The notes: generated from the letters alone by a model not told the origin. A DNA stretch of 64,000 bases from Vibrio ouci (GCF_004551525.1 NZ_SATR01000015.1:54841-118840), one strand, 5' to 3'; numbered from the stretch's first letter, positions 27,963-37,971 are shown. Made by a program: numbers and translations.

Positions 27963-28252
27963 TGTCACAAGCAGCTTGGTTTGATGGCGAGGATCTACTG
28001 CTTAGACTCTACATTCAACCAAAAGCCAGCCGTGATAAAATTGTTGGCCAACATGGTGAGGAGGTGAAAATTGCCATTACCGCTCCTCCTGTTGATGGCA
28101 AAGCCAATGCACATTTAAGTAAGTATCTCGCCAAGCAATTTAAAGTGGCGAAGGGATTAATAACCATAGAAAAAGGCGAACTCGGACGGCATAAACAGGT
28201 TCGTATCCAATCGCCAGTGCAAATCCCACAAGAAATTAAAGCCATCATTTGA
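27962..28252 (+). CDS. yggU: DUF167/UPF0235 protein YggU
   Basis: A 96-residue cytoplasmic protein of unknown function. It has the family's [20 protein letters not shown] and [18 protein letters not shown], and ends with a basic [12 protein letters not shown] segment. The ATG overlaps the yggT stop codon by one base. Conserved place after yggT. Confidence 0.92.
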   Translation: MSQAAWFDGEDLLLRLYIQPKASRDKIVGQHGEEVKIAITAPPVDGKANAHLSKYLAKQFKVAKGLITIEKGELGRHKQVRIQSPVQIPQEIKAII

Positions 28253-28297
28253 TGGCTTTTTGTTTAAATCCAAATAGTAAAAACATCAGGACGCACA

Positions 28298-28729
28298 ATG
28301 AAAAAATGGATCACTCTATTACTGGTAAGCCTGTTCGCGGTTCCTAGCTTTGCTGGGCAGTTTAAGAACATCAAAGATATTGAAGTCCACTACTCGGCTT
28401 TCAACTCAACCTTTCTTACTCCACAGGTAGCACGTAGTTATAAACTTAAGCGTAACGGCTACTCGGCAATTTTGAATATCAGTGTGCTAGACAACTCTCA
28501 AGCGGGTAAACCTGCCATCACTGCACTGCTTTCAGGTCATAGTAAAAACCTGATTGGCCAAATGCGCGAACTGACGTTCAAAGAAGTGAAAGAAGGCGAT
28601 GCAATCTACTATCTTGCAGAGTTTCCAATCTCAGAAGAGGAGCGGTTAACGTTCAATATTGATGTTAACGCTGGAATTAAAGGCACAGGCGCATTAAAGT
28701 TCAGCCAGAAATTTTATGTCGAAGAGTAA
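28298..28729 (+). CDS. DUF4426 periplasmic protein
   Basis: A 143-residue protein with a signal peptide (1-about 19, ITLLLVSLFAVPSFA). The mature part is rich in beta-strand pattern (VHYSAFNSTFLTPQVARSY, LTFNIDVNAGIKGTG) and matches DUF4426, a family of unknown function found next to yggU and rdgB in vibrios and relatives. ATG follows CAGGA. A GC-rich hairpin GGAGAGC/GCTCTCC lies downstream near 28787-28805. Confidence 0.82.
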   Translation: MKKWITLLLVSLFAVPSFAGQFKNIKDIEVHYSAFNSTFLTPQVARSYKLKRNGYSAILNISVLDNSQAGKPAITALLSGHSKNLIGQMRELTFKEVKEGDAIYYLAEFPISEEERLTFNIDVNAGIKGTGALKFSQKFYVEE

Positions 28730-28755
28730 TTGGGTTGTGATGATCTAAACGCTTT

Positions 28756-28783
28756 TTGACACCCTAAAACCAAAACCTATTTA
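28756..28783 (+). promoter_or_regulatory. Candidate sigma-70 promoter of rdgB
   Basis: TTGACA (28756-28761) and TATTTA (28778-28783) stand 16 bp apart in the 100-bp gap before rdgB. A hairpin follows directly, so the leader would be structured. Confidence 0.4.
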
Positions 28784-28829
28784 AAGGGAGAGCGGCTAGC
28801 TCTCCTTTGCTGCAATAAAAGAGGCCAAG

Positions 28830-29429
28830 ATGAAAAAGATAGTGCTAGCAACAGGTAACCAAGGCAAAGTTCGTGAAATGGCAGACCTGCTGTCTGATTT
28901 TGGCTTCGACGTTGTGGCTCAGAGCGAATTCAACGTATCAGAAGTCGCTGAAACAGGGACCACTTTTATTGAAAATGCCATCATCAAGGCACGTCACGCT
29001 GCAAAAGAAACTGGCCTTGCTGCTATTGCGGACGATTCAGGTCTTGAAGTCGATGCACTAAAAGGCGCTCCGGGAATCTACTCAGCGCGTTACGCTGGCG
29101 AAGACGCAACAGACCAACAGAACCTTGAGAAACTGCTTGAAGCGATAAAAGAGGTTCCAGAAGCTGAGCGTACTGCTCGCTTCCACTGTGTACTTGTACT
29201 TATGCGCTACGAGAACGACCCAACACCGATTGTTTGTCACGGTAAGTGGGAAGGCCGCATTCTAACTGAGGCACACGGCGAAAATGGCTTTGGCTACGAC
29301 CCTATCTTCTTTGTACCTGAAGATAACTGCGCATCAGCAGAGCTAGAGCCAGCACGTAAGAAGCAACTTTCTCACCGTGGTAAAGCACTTAAGACACTGT
29401 TTGCAACGCTTTCTGAGCAACCTTTGTAA
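28830..29429 (+). CDS. rdgB: XTP/dITP pyrophosphatase (RdgB/HAM1)
   Basis: Hydrolyses non-canonical purine nucleoside triphosphates (dITP, XTP) to monophosphates, preventing their incorporation into DNA. 199 residues, the usual length. [18 protein letters not shown] is the family N-terminus; [33 protein letters not shown] and [12 protein letters not shown] provide substrate and metal contacts, and LSHRGKAL ends it. ATG follows AAGAGG. hemW starts 5 bp after its stop. Confidence 0.97.
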   Translation: MKKIVLATGNQGKVREMADLLSDFGFDVVAQSEFNVSEVAETGTTFIENAIIKARHAAKETGLAAIADDSGLEVDALKGAPGIYSARYAGEDATDQQNLEKLLEAIKEVPEAERTARFHCVLVLMRYENDPTPIVCHGKWEGRILTEAHGENGFGYDPIFFVPEDNCASAELEPARKKQLSHRGKALKTLFATLSEQPL

Positions 29430-29434
29430 TTGTA

Positions 29435-30610
29435 ATGAATCAACTAATTCCACCAGCGTTAAGCCTTTATGTACACATCCCATGGTGTGTACAAAAATGC
29501 CCTTACTGCGACTTTAACTCTCACGCCCTAAAAGCGGAGATCCCTGAGCAAGAATATATTGCTGCGCTGCTGCAAGATCTTGAAGCGGATATCGAGCGTT
29601 ATCAGCTCAACGCTAACCCACGCTTACTGCATTCAATTTTTATTGGCGGCGGAACGCCGAGCTTAATCTCAGCCGAAGGTATTGATAACTTGCTAGCCGG
29701 GATTGAAGCAAAGCTGCCGTTTAAGCCAGATATTGAAATCACCATGGAAGCTAACCCTGGCACCATTGAAGCTGAACGTTTTGCTGGTTATCACAAAGCT
29801 GGGGTAACGCGAATTTCAGTTGGGGTACAAAGCTTTGAGCAACAAAAGCTTGAAAGGTTAGGCCGTATCCATGGTCAAGATGAGGCGGTTAACGCGGCTA
29901 AGCTTGCGCATAAAATTGGCCTCAAGAGTTTTAATCTCGATCTCATGCATGGCTTACCAGATCAATCCGTTGATCAAGCCCTAGCGGATCTTGAGAAGGC
30001 GATCGAGCTCGATCCTCCTCATCTCTCATGGTACCAATTGACGATCGAACCCAACACCATGTTCTACTACAAGCAGCCGACTCTGCCAGATGATGATGAC
30101 TTGTGGGATATCTTCGAGCTAGGACATAAGAAACTTGCGCAAGCTGGTTACGTGCAATACGAAATCTCTGGTTACAGCAAACCGGGTTATCAATGCCAAC
30201 ACAACCTCAACTATTGGCGCTTCGGCGACTACCTAGGTATTGGCTGTGGTTCACATGGCAAACTCAGCTTTAGTGATGGGCGCATCATCCGAACCACTAA
30301 GATCAAGCACCCGAAAGGCTACCTCGCGGCTTACGATAATATGGTCAAACCGTATTTAAACAGTGAAGAACAAGTTGCTGATGAAGACCGTCCTTTCGAG
30401 TTCTTTATGAACCGCTTCCGCCTTATCGAAGCATGTCCTAAGCAGGACTTTCTTGATACTACAGGGCTTGGTTTTGAGGCGATTCAAGAGACGATTGATT
30501 GGTCTATTGAAATGGGCTATATCGATGAAAGTGATACCCACTGGCAAATCACCGAGAAAGGTAAACTGTTCCTCAATGACTTGTTAGAAGCCTTTATGGC
30601 CGAAGAGTAA
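29435..30610 (+). CDS. hemW: HemW, radical-SAM heme chaperone-like protein
   Basis: 391 residues. The radical-SAM cluster motif CxxxCxxC is in IPWCVQKCPYCDFNSH near the N-terminus, followed by IFIGGGTPSLIS and EANPGTIEAERF; a HemN-like C-terminal domain completes it. The family binds heme and probably delivers it to membrane proteins. It is often mislabelled as coproporphyrinogen oxidase but lacks that enzyme's N-terminal extension and fits HemW length and synteny. It is translationally close to rdgB and ends at a terminator. Confidence 0.95.
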   Translation: MNQLIPPALSLYVHIPWCVQKCPYCDFNSHALKAEIPEQEYIAALLQDLEADIERYQLNANPRLLHSIFIGGGTPSLISAEGIDNLLAGIEAKLPFKPDIEITMEANPGTIEAERFAGYHKAGVTRISVGVQSFEQQKLERLGRIHGQDEAVNAAKLAHKIGLKSFNLDLMHGLPDQSVDQALADLEKAIELDPPHLSWYQLTIEPNTMFYYKQPTLPDDDDLWDIFELGHKKLAQAGYVQYEISGYSKPGYQCQHNLNYWRFGDYLGIGCGSHGKLSFSDGRIIRTTKIKHPKGYLAAYDNMVKPYLNSEEQVADEDRPFEFFMNRFRLIEACPKQDFLDTTGLGFEAIQETIDWSIEMGYIDESDTHWQITEKGKLFLNDLLEAFMAEE

Positions 30611-30624
30611 AAATCAAAAACTAA

Positions 30625-30660
30625 AAAGGGTTGATGTGGAAGCATCAACCCTTTGTTTTA
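30625..30660 (+). terminator. Terminator after hemW
   Basis: AAAGGGTTGATG/CATCAACCCTTT, a 12-bp stem with 6-nt loop, followed by GTTTTA. Confidence 0.88.
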
Positions 30661-30662
30661 AA

Positions 30663-30765
30663 GTCATCCCCGAGAGCGAGGGACGAGTGAATTGGGGATC
30701 TCTTCAAGCGAGTCGAATGCTAATTGAGATTCCCTACTCCTTCCTTCGTCAGTCTATGGAATGAC
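30663..30765. repeat. Palindromic intergenic repeat, copy 3
   Basis: About 103 bp, same end sequences GTCATCCCC...GGAATGAC and same inner TTGGGGATCT/AGATTCCCTA arms as the pair near 23.4 kb, about 7 kb away. It sits between the hemW terminator and the convergent glsB. Confidence 0.85.
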
Positions 30766-30782
30766 AAATACGCTCTAATGCA

Positions 30783-31703
30783 CTAAAAAATCGAACGACC
30801 AATACGCTCGGCAAGTAGCTCTAGTGCCTTTGTTCCTGCTAGCGAGTTACCTGAAGGGTCTAGCTCGGGTGACCACACCGCGATTGTCATCTCACCCGGT
30901 ACCACAGCCATAATGCCACCACCAACGCCCGATTTGCCCGGCATACCGACGCGATAGGCAAACTCACCTGCACCATCATACAAACCACAAGTCGCTAATA
31001 ACGCATTTAACTGCTTAGTTTGAGTTGGTGTAATAACGGTTTTTTCAGTCTGTACTGAAGTACCTTTATTAGCCAAATAACTGAAAGTTTTCGCCAAATC
31101 GACACAACTCATTTTAAGCGCACAGGCATGGAAGTAGTTATTCAGTACTGGAATAACATCATTCTCGAAATTGCCAAATGAACGCATTAGATAAGCAATG
31201 GCAGCGTTACGGTCACTATGCATCATCTCTGAAGCAGCAACGATCTTGTCATAGCAAATGTGCGTATCGCCTGATAGCTGACGAACAAACTCTAGCAAAC
31301 GCTGACGCGGCGCGGATAAACGGCTATTGAGCAGATCAGCCACCACAATTGCTCCAGCATTGATAAATGGATTACGCGGAATGCCCTGCTCCATTTCCAA
31401 CTGAATAAGCGAGTTAAATGCTTGGCCTGATGGTTCTTTACCGACGCGCGCCCAGATCTCTTCCGGCTTATACAGACACATCGCTAAGGTTAAGCTCAGC
31501 GCCTTGGAAATCGACTGAATAGAAAAAGGCTCGTCTGCATCACCCGCTTTAATCACTTCCCCTTGGTTAGTAAAAACCGCCAGCCCCAACTTAGATGCCG
31601 GCACTTTTGCTAACGCAGGAATATAATCAGCCACCTTACCTTGACCAATTAATGGGCGAACCTCTTCGAGAATCTCATTTAAAATTTCTTGTGTCGGTTT
31701 CAT
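30783..31703 (-). CDS. glsB: Glutaminase
   Basis: Converts glutamine to glutamate and ammonia; a serine-dependent, beta-lactamase-like fold. 306 residues. The catalytic SxxK motif is in [12 protein letters not shown] (about residues 62-73). [31 protein letters not shown] and [15 protein letters not shown] are conserved. I chose the ATG at 31703 (AAGG upstream) over an in-frame TTG two codons earlier. It is a minus-strand gene between hemW and trmB. No terminator of its own is clear apart from the downstream palindromic repeat. Confidence 0.95.
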   Translation of the reverse strand: MKPTQEILNEILEEVRPLIGQGKVADYIPALAKVPASKLGLAVFTNQGEVIKAGDADEPFSIQSISKALSLTLAMCLYKPEEIWARVGKEPSGQAFNSLIQLEMEQGIPRNPFINAGAIVVADLLNSRLSAPRQRLLEFVRQLSGDTHICYDKIVAASEMMHSDRNAAIAYLMRSFGNFENDVIPVLNNYFHACALKMSCVDLAKTFSYLANKGTSVQTEKTVITPTQTKQLNALLATCGLYDGAGEFAYRVGMPGKSGVGGGIMAVVPGEMTIAVWSPELDPSGNSLAGTKALELLAERIGRSIF

Positions 31704-31753
31704 CAGCAACCTTAAAAATCAATTAGTTATTATAATTTTCTTGTAGGGTCAAA

Positions 31754-31779
31754 AAAGCCAACACATCAATGTTGGCTTT
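31754..31779 (-). terminator. Terminator of trmB
   Basis: AAAGCCAACA/TGTTGGCTTT, a 10-bp stem with 6-nt loop; on the minus strand it is followed by TTTT. It lies between trmB and glsB, so glsB needs its own promoter. Confidence 0.85.
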
Positions 31780-31839
31780 AATCATCTCGTTACCTTGTGG
31801 CTCTTTTGCTGCAAGCAACCAAGGTATAAGCAATAACGG

Positions 31840-32559
31840 TTATTTTACGCGCTTGTACTTAATATCCCAAACGCCGTGACCTAAACGGTGACCACGTGCT
31901 TCAAATTTTGTTAGCGGGCGCTCATCTGGACGAGGAATGTAATCACCATCCTCTGCGATGTTTTCGAAACCAGGCGCTTCGTTCATCACTTCGATCATGT
32001 GCTCTGCGTAGTTTTCCCAGTCAGTTGCCATGTGGAAAATGCCTTCACCATCAATCAGCTTCTCGCGCACCATTTCAGCAAAACCTAACTGAACGATACG
32101 ACGCTTGTGATGACGCTTCTTATGCCATGGGTCAGGGAAGAACAGTTGTAGCGTTGCAAGGCTGCTATCAGGGATCATGTGTTCGAACACTTCTACCGCA
32201 TCGTGACACATAACACGTAGGTTAGTGATGCCTGCTTCACGAGCATCTGATAAACACGCACCAACGCCTGGGCTGTGTACTTCGATACCGATAAAGTTTT
32301 TCTCAGGAGCGTTCTTCGCCATTTCAACCAGCGACGCACCCATACCAAAACCAATTTCTAGAACAACAGGGTTGTCGTTACCAAATACTTCTTTCCAATC
32401 TAGAAGCGTATCTTGGTAATCAATACCCATGGTTGGCCAACACTCATTCATCGCGTTTTCTTGACCTTTGGTCAAACGACCTTCGCGGCGAACAAAGCTG
32501 CGAATTTTGCGTATCAGTTTACCGTCTTCGTTGTACTCGTTAGTGGTCACTTCACTCAT
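31840..32559 (-). CDS. trmB: tRNA (guanine46-N7)-methyltransferase
   Basis: Makes m7G at position 46 of tRNA variable loops. 239 residues (E. coli 239). SAM site [17 protein letters not shown], then [35 protein letters not shown] (catalytic and tRNA-binding) and [14 protein letters not shown], ending in [19 protein letters not shown]. It diverges from mutY across 180 bp, as in E. coli. Confidence 0.97.
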   Translation of the reverse strand: MSEVTTNEYNEDGKLIRKIRSFVRREGRLTKGQENAMNECWPTMGIDYQDTLLDWKEVFGNDNPVVLEIGFGMGASLVEMAKNAPEKNFIGIEVHSPGVGACLSDAREAGITNLRVMCHDAVEVFEHMIPDSSLATLQLFFPDPWHKKRHHKRRIVQLGFAEMVREKLIDGEGIFHMATDWENYAEHMIEVMNEAPGFENIAEDGDYIPRPDERPLTKFEARGHRLGHGVWDIKYKRVK

Positions 32560-32739
32560 GATTTTGCCTGTTTAAAAATTGGTCTCGACTCAAAGGGATT
32601 GTGATTATCCAAAGAATTGCCACTGGTGCAAGTCTTTTAGGATATTTCACCGATATTATAACCCTACTCTTTATCGGTTGTACTTTAGCCACCGAATGTG
32701 GTGCAATTTTAGCAAATCAAATTATAAATAGAGCAAGTC

Positions 32740-33795
32740 GTGACTCCATTCGCCAATGCCATTCTTGAATGGTACGAAAACTATGGCCGAAAAAGCCTAC
32801 CTTGGCAGCAAAATAAAACCGCATATAGCGTTTGGCTGTCAGAAATCATGTTGCAACAAACCCAAGTCGCGACAGTGATTCCCTACTATCAGCGTTTCCT
32901 TGAGCGTTTTCCAACCGTGATTGACTTAGCCAATGCTGAGCAAGATGAAGTATTGCACCTATGGACCGGGCTTGGTTACTACGCCCGCGCGCGAAATCTG
33001 CACAAAGCGGCCAAAGTCGTTGCCGAGCAATATGAGGGCGAGTTTCCGCTTAACATCGAAGAGATGAACGCCCTGCCGGGTATTGGCCGCTCAACGGCTG
33101 CAGCGATTTTATCTTCGGTATATAAACAGCCTCATGCGATTTTGGACGGTAACGTTAAACGCACCCTAGCGCGCAGCTTTGCTGTCGAAGGTTGGCCGGG
33201 GCAGAAAAAAGTTGAGAACCAACTGTGGCAGTTCGCCGAAGAGCACACGCCAGCAGTAGATGTCGACAAATACAATCAAGCGATGATGGATATGGGCGCG
33301 ATGGTTTGTACACGCAGCAAACCTAAATGTACTCTGTGCCCAGTTGAATCATTTTGTGTCGCCAATAAGCAAGGTAATCCACTCGACTACCCAGGCAAAA
33401 AGCCTAAGAAAGAGAAGCCCGTTAAAGAAGCTTGGTTTGTCATGTTGCATCATGACGGCAAAGTATGGCTAGAGCAGCGCCCACAATCGGGTATTTGGGG
33501 CGGACTATTCTGCTTCCCAGAAAATAGCGACGCTGACCTTGCTCATCAAATCGATATCCGTGGCGTGTCAGAGGCTGATATTAATGCTCAAACACAATTG
33601 ATCGCCTTTCGTCATACCTTTAGCCACTACCATCTCGATATCACACCAATTTTGGTAGACCTATCAAAGCAACCTAACGTGATCATGGAAGCGGGCAAAG
33701 GTCTTTGGTATAACTTATCGCAACCTGAAGAAATCGGTTTAGCCGCTCCAGTCAAACAACTACTGGAAAGCTTGCCGTTCGAACTTCAAAACTAA
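32740..33795 (+). CDS. mutY: Adenine DNA glycosylase
   Basis: Removes adenine mispaired with 8-oxoguanine. 351 residues (E. coli 350). Helix-hairpin-helix [15 protein letters not shown], catalytic Asp in [16 protein letters not shown], and a 4Fe-4S cluster with C-x6-C-x2-C-x5-C in [19 protein letters not shown]-terminal NUDIX-like domain (about 230-350) recognises oxoG. The start is GTG with a weak site, which may keep expression low. yggX begins 17 bp after the stop, the usual arrangement. Confidence 0.96.
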   Translation: MTPFANAILEWYENYGRKSLPWQQNKTAYSVWLSEIMLQQTQVATVIPYYQRFLERFPTVIDLANAEQDEVLHLWTGLGYYARARNLHKAAKVVAEQYEGEFPLNIEEMNALPGIGRSTAAAILSSVYKQPHAILDGNVKRTLARSFAVEGWPGQKKVENQLWQFAEEHTPAVDVDKYNQAMMDMGAMVCTRSKPKCTLCPVESFCVANKQGNPLDYPGKKPKKEKPVKEAWFVMLHHDGKVWLEQRPQSGIWGGLFCFPENSDADLAHQIDIRGVSEADINAQTQLIAFRHTFSHYHLDITPILVDLSKQPNVIMEAGKGLWYNLSQPEEIGLAAPVKQLLESLPFELQN

Positions 33796-33812
33796 TATTT
33801 AAAGGAGTCGTT

Positions 33813-34085
33813 ATGAGCCGCACTGTATTTTGTGCTCGACTACAAAAAGAAGCTGATGGCCTAGACTTTCAGCTTTATCCAGGTGAGCTGGGTAAACGTA
33901 TTTTTGACAACATTTCAAAAGAAGCATGGGCAATGTGGCAGCACAAACAGACCATGCTGATCAATGAAAAGAAATTGAATATGATGGATCCTGAGCATCG
34001 TAAGTTGATCGAAACTGAAATGGTTAACTTCCTATTTGAAGGTAAAGAAGTTCATATCGAAGGTTACACTCCACCAAGCGAATAA
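33813..34085 (+). CDS. yggX: Fe(II)-trafficking protein YggX
   Basis: A 90-residue cytoplasmic protein implicated in iron supply and protection of Fe-S clusters from oxidation. It starts [19 protein letters not shown] with the conserved cysteine 7. [18 protein letters not shown] and [20 protein letters not shown] match the family. ATG follows AAAGGAG. It is next to mutY, whose Fe-S cluster it may help protect, and ends at a terminator. Confidence 0.96.
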   Translation: MSRTVFCARLQKEADGLDFQLYPGELGKRIFDNISKEAWAMWQHKQTMLINEKKLNMMDPEHRKLIETEMVNFLFEGKEVHIEGYTPPSE

Positions 34086-34111
34086 TCGCAAGCAGAGTTG
34101 AAATTGAAAAG

Positions 34112-34147
34112 AAATGACATCATTGTCCGCAGTGATGTCATTTTTTT
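34112..34147 (+). terminator. Terminator between yggX and mltC
   Basis: AAATGACATCA/TGATGTCATTT stem followed by TTTT. The tail runs straight into the AGGAG ribosome binding site of mltC, so the read-through transcript would carry this hairpin in its leader. Confidence 0.85.
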
Positions 34148-34156
34148 AGGAGTATT

Positions 34157-35293
34157 ATGAAGAAGTTAGCGTATTTTCTGTTCGCATTAACACTAACGGG
34201 TTGTAGCCGTGAATTTGTAGAAAGTTTCTATGATGTCAACTACGAACCAACTAACCGCTTTGCGAAAAACCTAGCTCAGCTACCCGGTCAGTTTGAAAAA
34301 GATACCGGCGCATTAGACGCCTTAATCAATAGCTTCTCAGGCAACATCGAAAAACGCTGGGGACGCAGTGAAATCAAGTTCGCGGGCAAAAACAACTACG
34401 TTAAATACATCGATAATTACTTAAGTCGCTCTGAAGTGAACTTTGATAAAGGCTTAATTACTATCGAAACGGTTTCGCCAACTGATCCTAAGCAACATCT
34501 TAAAAATGCCATTATCACCACTCTGCTAACCCCTGACGATCCGGCTAATGTCGATCTTTTCTCTTCCAAAGAGATCGTACTTGAAGGCCAACCTTTTCTT
34601 TATCGTCAGGTTGTTGACCAAGATAAAAAGCCAATCCAGTGGTCTTGGCGTGCCAATCGCTTTGCCGACTACCTGATTGCCAACAAGCTCAAAGTCAAAG
34701 ATGTCGACTTTAAGAAAGCTTACTACGTTGAAATTCCAATGGTTGAAGATCAATTTGAGATCCGCAGCTACAAGTATGCAGATATTGTTCAGCGCGCTTC
34801 ACGCAAATATGACATCCCAGAAGACCTGATTTACGCCATCATCAAAACAGAAAGTAGCTTCAACCCATATGCGGTGAGCTGGGCCAATGCCTACGGCTTG
34901 ATGCAAGTTGTACCTAAAACAGCCGGTAAAGATGTATTTAAACTAGTGAAGAAGAAATCAGGCCAGCCGACACCTGAGTATCTATTCAACCCAGAAAACA
35001 ATATTGATACAGGTACCGCGTATTTCTACATCTTAAAAAATCGCTATTTGAAAGATGTGAACCATCCACTGTCGCTTGAGTACAGTATGATTTCTGCCTA
35101 CAACGGTGGCACTGGTGGTGTTTTGAACACCTTTAACCGCAATGACCGTAAACGAGCGATGAGAGACTTAAATTCTTTGCAACCCAATCAAGTTTATTGG
35201 GCACTGACGAAAAAGCATCCCAACGCAGAAGCGCGTCGTTATCTAGAAAAAGTTACTAAATTCAAAAAAGATTTTAACTCTGGTAAAACATAA
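34157..35293 (+). CDS. mltC: Membrane-bound lytic murein transglycosylase C
   Basis: A lipoprotein that cleaves peptidoglycan with anhydromuropeptide formation. 378 residues. Lipobox LTGC near residue 16 (signal peptide MKKLAYFLFALTLTG). An N-terminal DUF3393 domain (about 20-195) is followed by an SLT domain with the catalytic glutamate in IIKTESSFNPYAVSWANAYG, then MQVVPKTAGKDV and NNIDTGTAYFYIL. AGGAG precedes the ATG. It is the last gene of the mutY-yggX-mltC series before the tRNA array. Confidence 0.96.
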   Translation: MKKLAYFLFALTLTGCSREFVESFYDVNYEPTNRFAKNLAQLPGQFEKDTGALDALINSFSGNIEKRWGRSEIKFAGKNNYVKYIDNYLSRSEVNFDKGLITIETVSPTDPKQHLKNAIITTLLTPDDPANVDLFSSKEIVLEGQPFLYRQVVDQDKKPIQWSWRANRFADYLIANKLKVKDVDFKKAYYVEIPMVEDQFEIRSYKYADIVQRASRKYDIPEDLIYAIIKTESSFNPYAVSWANAYGLMQVVPKTAGKDVFKLVKKKSGQPTPEYLFNPENNIDTGTAYFYILKNRYLKDVNHPLSLEYSMISAYNGGTGGVLNTFNRNDRKRAMRDLNSLQPNQVYWALTKKHPNAEARRYLEKVTKFKKDFNSGKT

Positions 35294-35356
35294 TCAGTTA
35301 AAACGACTAAATAATCGACACTTAAGCACTTTTTTGATTTTTTTTCTAAAAACATG

Positions 35357-35385
35357 TTGACGGCAAGACCGAAAATCCGTTTAAT
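35357..35385 (+). promoter_or_regulatory. Promoter of tRNA array 1
   Basis: TTGACG (35357-35362), 17-bp spacer, TTTAAT (35380-35385), followed by a GC-rich AGCGCTCCG stretch like the discriminator of stringently controlled stable-RNA promoters. Confidence 0.7.
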
Positions 35386-35396
35386 AGCGCTCCGTT

Positions 35397-35472
35397 GCCC
35401 GGATAGCTCAGTCGGTAGAGCAGAGGATTGAAAATCCTCGTGTCGGTGGTTCGATTCCGCCTCCGGGCACCA
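35397..35472 (+). tRNA. tRNA-Phe (GAA)
   Basis: 76 nt with encoded CCA; anticodon GAA in TTGAAAATC. Acceptor stem GCCCGGA/TCCGGGC is standard. First gene of array 1. Confidence 0.97.
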
Positions 35473-35542
35473 CAATTTGATTGTTGGTGTCTTAGACGTC
35501 AACAGAGATGCAAAGAAATTTGCAGCAAAAAGAATACAGTGT

Positions 35543-35618
<76 letters not shown>

Positions 35619-35625
35619 TTCTTTT

Positions 35626-35701
35626 GCCTCGATAGCTCAGTCGGTAGAGCAGAGGATTGAAAATCCTCGTGTCGGTGGTTCGATTCCGCCTCGAGGCACC
35701 A
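35626..35701 (+). tRNA. tRNA-Phe (GAA), variant acceptor stem
   Basis: Identical to the other tRNA-Phe genes except for acceptor positions 4 and 5 and their partners: GCCTCGA/TCGAGGC in place of GCCCGGA/TCCGGGC. Both changes are compensated, so the stem remains fully paired and the gene looks functional. CCA is encoded; it starts 7 nt after tRNA-Thr. Confidence 0.95.
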
Positions 35702-35755
35702 TATTTGGTGCGCTTGCCTAATTTGAAAAGATTGGTAAGACACAAACAGAATAGT

Positions 35756-35831
35756 TCCTCCTTAGCTCAGTTGGTAGAGCGACGGACTGTTAATCCGCAG
35801 GTCGCTGGTTCGAGCCCAGCAGGAGGAGCCA
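35756..35831 (+). tRNA. tRNA-Asn (GTT)
   Basis: 76 nt with encoded CCA (ends GAGCCA); anticodon GTT in CTGTTAATC; acceptor TCCTCCT/AGGAGGA. Last gene of array 1. Confidence 0.97.
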
Positions 35832-36135
35832 CTTTAAGAAGCCAAGTCGAAAGACTTGGCTTTTTTCATTTCTGATTTCTCCTAATCTCTTTTAGAACCC
35901 CCTTACATTCACCGCTTTCTAAGCTTAGTAGCACTTACACTGACTCTAATAGCTAGATTGCTATGCGCTACCTTTCTTAAAAAGAACTTATTTCACTCCA
36001 GAAATTTAATCCAAATCATAGTTTAACGCCTGTCCCCTACTCGATTTTCCTGAATTACAATAAGATGACAGCCATGTTACAGATCGATATGTAACTGCAA
36101 TAAATATAAGAATGACTTATTTGTGAGCTAATTTT
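35832..36135. other. 304-bp intergenic region between tRNA array 1 and the receptor gene
   Basis: After the array terminator it is AT-rich and gene-free. An inverted repeat GTTACA (36076-36081)/TGTAAC (36090-36095) with an 8-nt centre stands 41 bp before the receptor start and may be an operator. I see no sigma-28 type flagellar promoter. Confidence 0.45.
35841..35866 (+). terminator. Terminator of tRNA array 1
   Basis: GCCAAGTC/GACTTGGC with a GAAA loop, followed by six Ts. Nearly identical to the terminator of array 2. Confidence 0.93.
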
Positions 36136-37761
36136 ATGAAACTGAAGACACAAGCTTATTTATTATCGGGAATTATCCTAATAGCTTTGCTTGCTTTAAC
36201 TGCTACAGGCTTATGGACACTACGTGTCGCCAGCAACTTGGATAACAAGGCACGTGTAACTGAACTATTCAATAGTGCGTACAGCATCCTAACCGAAGTC
36301 GAAAAGATGTCGGTTGAAGGAACGCTGGAAGAAGGTGAAGCCAAAGCACTGGCAACTCGATTGCTACGTAACAATATCTACAAAGATAATGAATACGTTT
36401 ATGTTGCAGATGAGAATATGACATTCATTGCGACTCCATTAGATCCTGAGCTACATGGCACTAGCTTTAATGACTTTAAAGATGGCGATGGCAACAGTGT
36501 CGGCCAACTGATTCTCAATGTACTAGGCCAACGTACTGGCCAAATTGTCGAATACACCTGGACACAAAAACAAGCTGACGGCTCAATCGAAGAAAAACTC
36601 TCTATTGCAGAAAGAACTCCTCATTGGGGCTGGGTTGTGGGTACTGGTATCGGCTTTAATGAAGTCAATGCGCGTTTCTGGTCAACAGCTCAATGGCAGC
36701 TTGTGCTTTGTTTAGCCATTGCAGGCGGCATCCTAGCGGCGCTGATTATCTCTATTCGTCGCATGCTGACCCTATTGGGTGGTGAACCACAAGATGTACG
36801 CAAAGCGGTGCAAGATGTGGCAAACGGTCATATCCAAAGCTCTTTCAGCGAGCAAGCGCCTAGTGGCAGTATCTACGAAGCTGTGCAACAAATGAGTCAA
36901 TCACTTGCTCAGTTAGTCGGTAACTTAGACAACTCAATGCACGCCCTGCGTGACGAATTAGGTAATGTGGAAGGTCGAGCGGCATCTATTGCAGATCTAA
37001 CCGGCTCACAACAACAATCGACAGCGATGATTGCAACGGCAATGACGGAAATGGCTTCCTCTGCAAACAATGTCGCAGACTCAGCTAGCGACACTGCACG
37101 TAATACTGAAGAAGCAGATAAACAGAGTCAGCACACCCAGCAATTGATTCATAACACCGTCGACAACATTCAAGGCCTTGCCTCTCAATTGGGAACCGCG
37201 AGTCAAGCCGTGGCTGACCTAGATAGTGACGTCAACAATATCGTCAAAGTCCTCGATGTTATCGGTGATATCGCTGAACAGACCAATTTATTGGCACTCA
37301 ATGCCGCCATCGAGGCTGCACGTGCAGGTGAGCAAGGCCGTGGTTTTGCTGTGGTCGCGGATGAAGTTCGTAACCTAGCAGGTCGAACGCAAGATAGCAC
37401 CAAAGAGATCCAGCAAATGATCACCAACCTGCAAGAAGGTTCTCGTAACGCCATTCAAACCATGGAAGTGTGTGCCGAAACCAGCCAAAGTACGGTAGAA
37501 GAGTCACAAAATGCCTCAGAAGCACTTCAACAAATCGTAGTGGCCCTAGAATCCATTACGCAAATGAGTCATCAAATCGCGACTGCAGCGGCAGAACAAA
37601 CCCAGGTCAGCGATGATATCTCTCAGCGCATTAATATGATTGAAGAGAGTGGCAATCAGTTAAGTAGTGTCGTTACTGAGAGTCATAACAGCACTCAGAG
37701 TCTGACTCAGCTTTCAAATGAGCTAGAAAACTGGGTAAGCAAGTTTACCGTTAAACACTAA
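36136..37761 (+). CDS. Methyl-accepting chemotaxis protein with Cache sensor
   Basis: A 541-residue inner-membrane chemoreceptor. A membrane segment at about 8-30 leads to a periplasmic single-Cache domain (about 33-185; [38 protein letters not shown]), then membrane segment two (about 190-210), a HAMP-like linker and a long methyl-accepting coiled coil. The highly conserved tip reads [20 protein letters not shown], then [19 protein letters not shown], contacting CheA/CheW. The start is not marked by a strong site. There is no C-terminal CheR-binding pentapeptide (it ends KFTVKH). Ligand unknown; single-Cache receptors often bind small carboxylates. It lies between two tRNA arrays and has its own terminator. 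Confidence 0.93.
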   Translation: MKLKTQAYLLSGIILIALLALTATGLWTLRVASNLDNKARVTELFNSAYSILTEVEKMSVEGTLEEGEAKALATRLLRNNIYKDNEYVYVADENMTFIATPLDPELHGTSFNDFKDGDGNSVGQLILNVLGQRTGQIVEYTWTQKQADGSIEEKLSIAERTPHWGWVVGTGIGFNEVNARFWSTAQWQLVLCLAIAGGILAALIISIRRMLTLLGGEPQDVRKAVQDVANGHIQSSFSEQAPSGSIYEAVQQMSQSLAQLVGNLDNSMHALRDELGNVEGRAASIADLTGSQQQSTAMIATAMTEMASSANNVADSASDTARNTEEADKQSQHTQQLIHNTVDNIQGLASQLGTASQAVADLDSDVNNIVKVLDVIGDIAEQTNLLALNAAIEAARAGEQGRGFAVVADEVRNLAGRTQDSTKEIQQMITNLQEGSRNAIQTMEVCAETSQSTVEESQNASEALQQIVVALESITQMSHQIATAAAEQTQVSDDISQRINMIEESGNQLSSVVTESHNSTQSLTQLSNELENWVSKFTVKH

Positions 37762-37777
37762 TCGAACTCAGACTAGT

Positions 37778-37805
37778 AAAAGCACGCCTCTTTGCGTGCT
37801 TTTTT
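37778..37805 (+). terminator. Terminator of the Cache-domain receptor gene
   Basis: AAAAGCACGC/GCGTGCTTTT, a 10-bp stem with 6-nt loop, then Ts. Confidence 0.92.
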
Positions 37806-37942
37806 ATTGTCTTAGCTAGACTATTACGCCTTTTCTATCGCATATCCCCTGTTGCCCTCTATACATTTCTTACTCAAAATGGATAAAAACAGCCCATTAA
37901 GTATAGAAAAACAACAAACGATATTTTTTTTGCATTTTAATG

Positions 37943-37971
37943 TTGACCTAAAGAACGAAAAGCCTTTTAAT
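37943..37971 (+). promoter_or_regulatory. Promoter of tRNA array 2
   Basis: TTGACC (37943-37948), 17-bp spacer, TTTAAT (37966-37971). The -10 and spacing equal those of array 1 while the spacer sequence differs. Confidence 0.7.
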
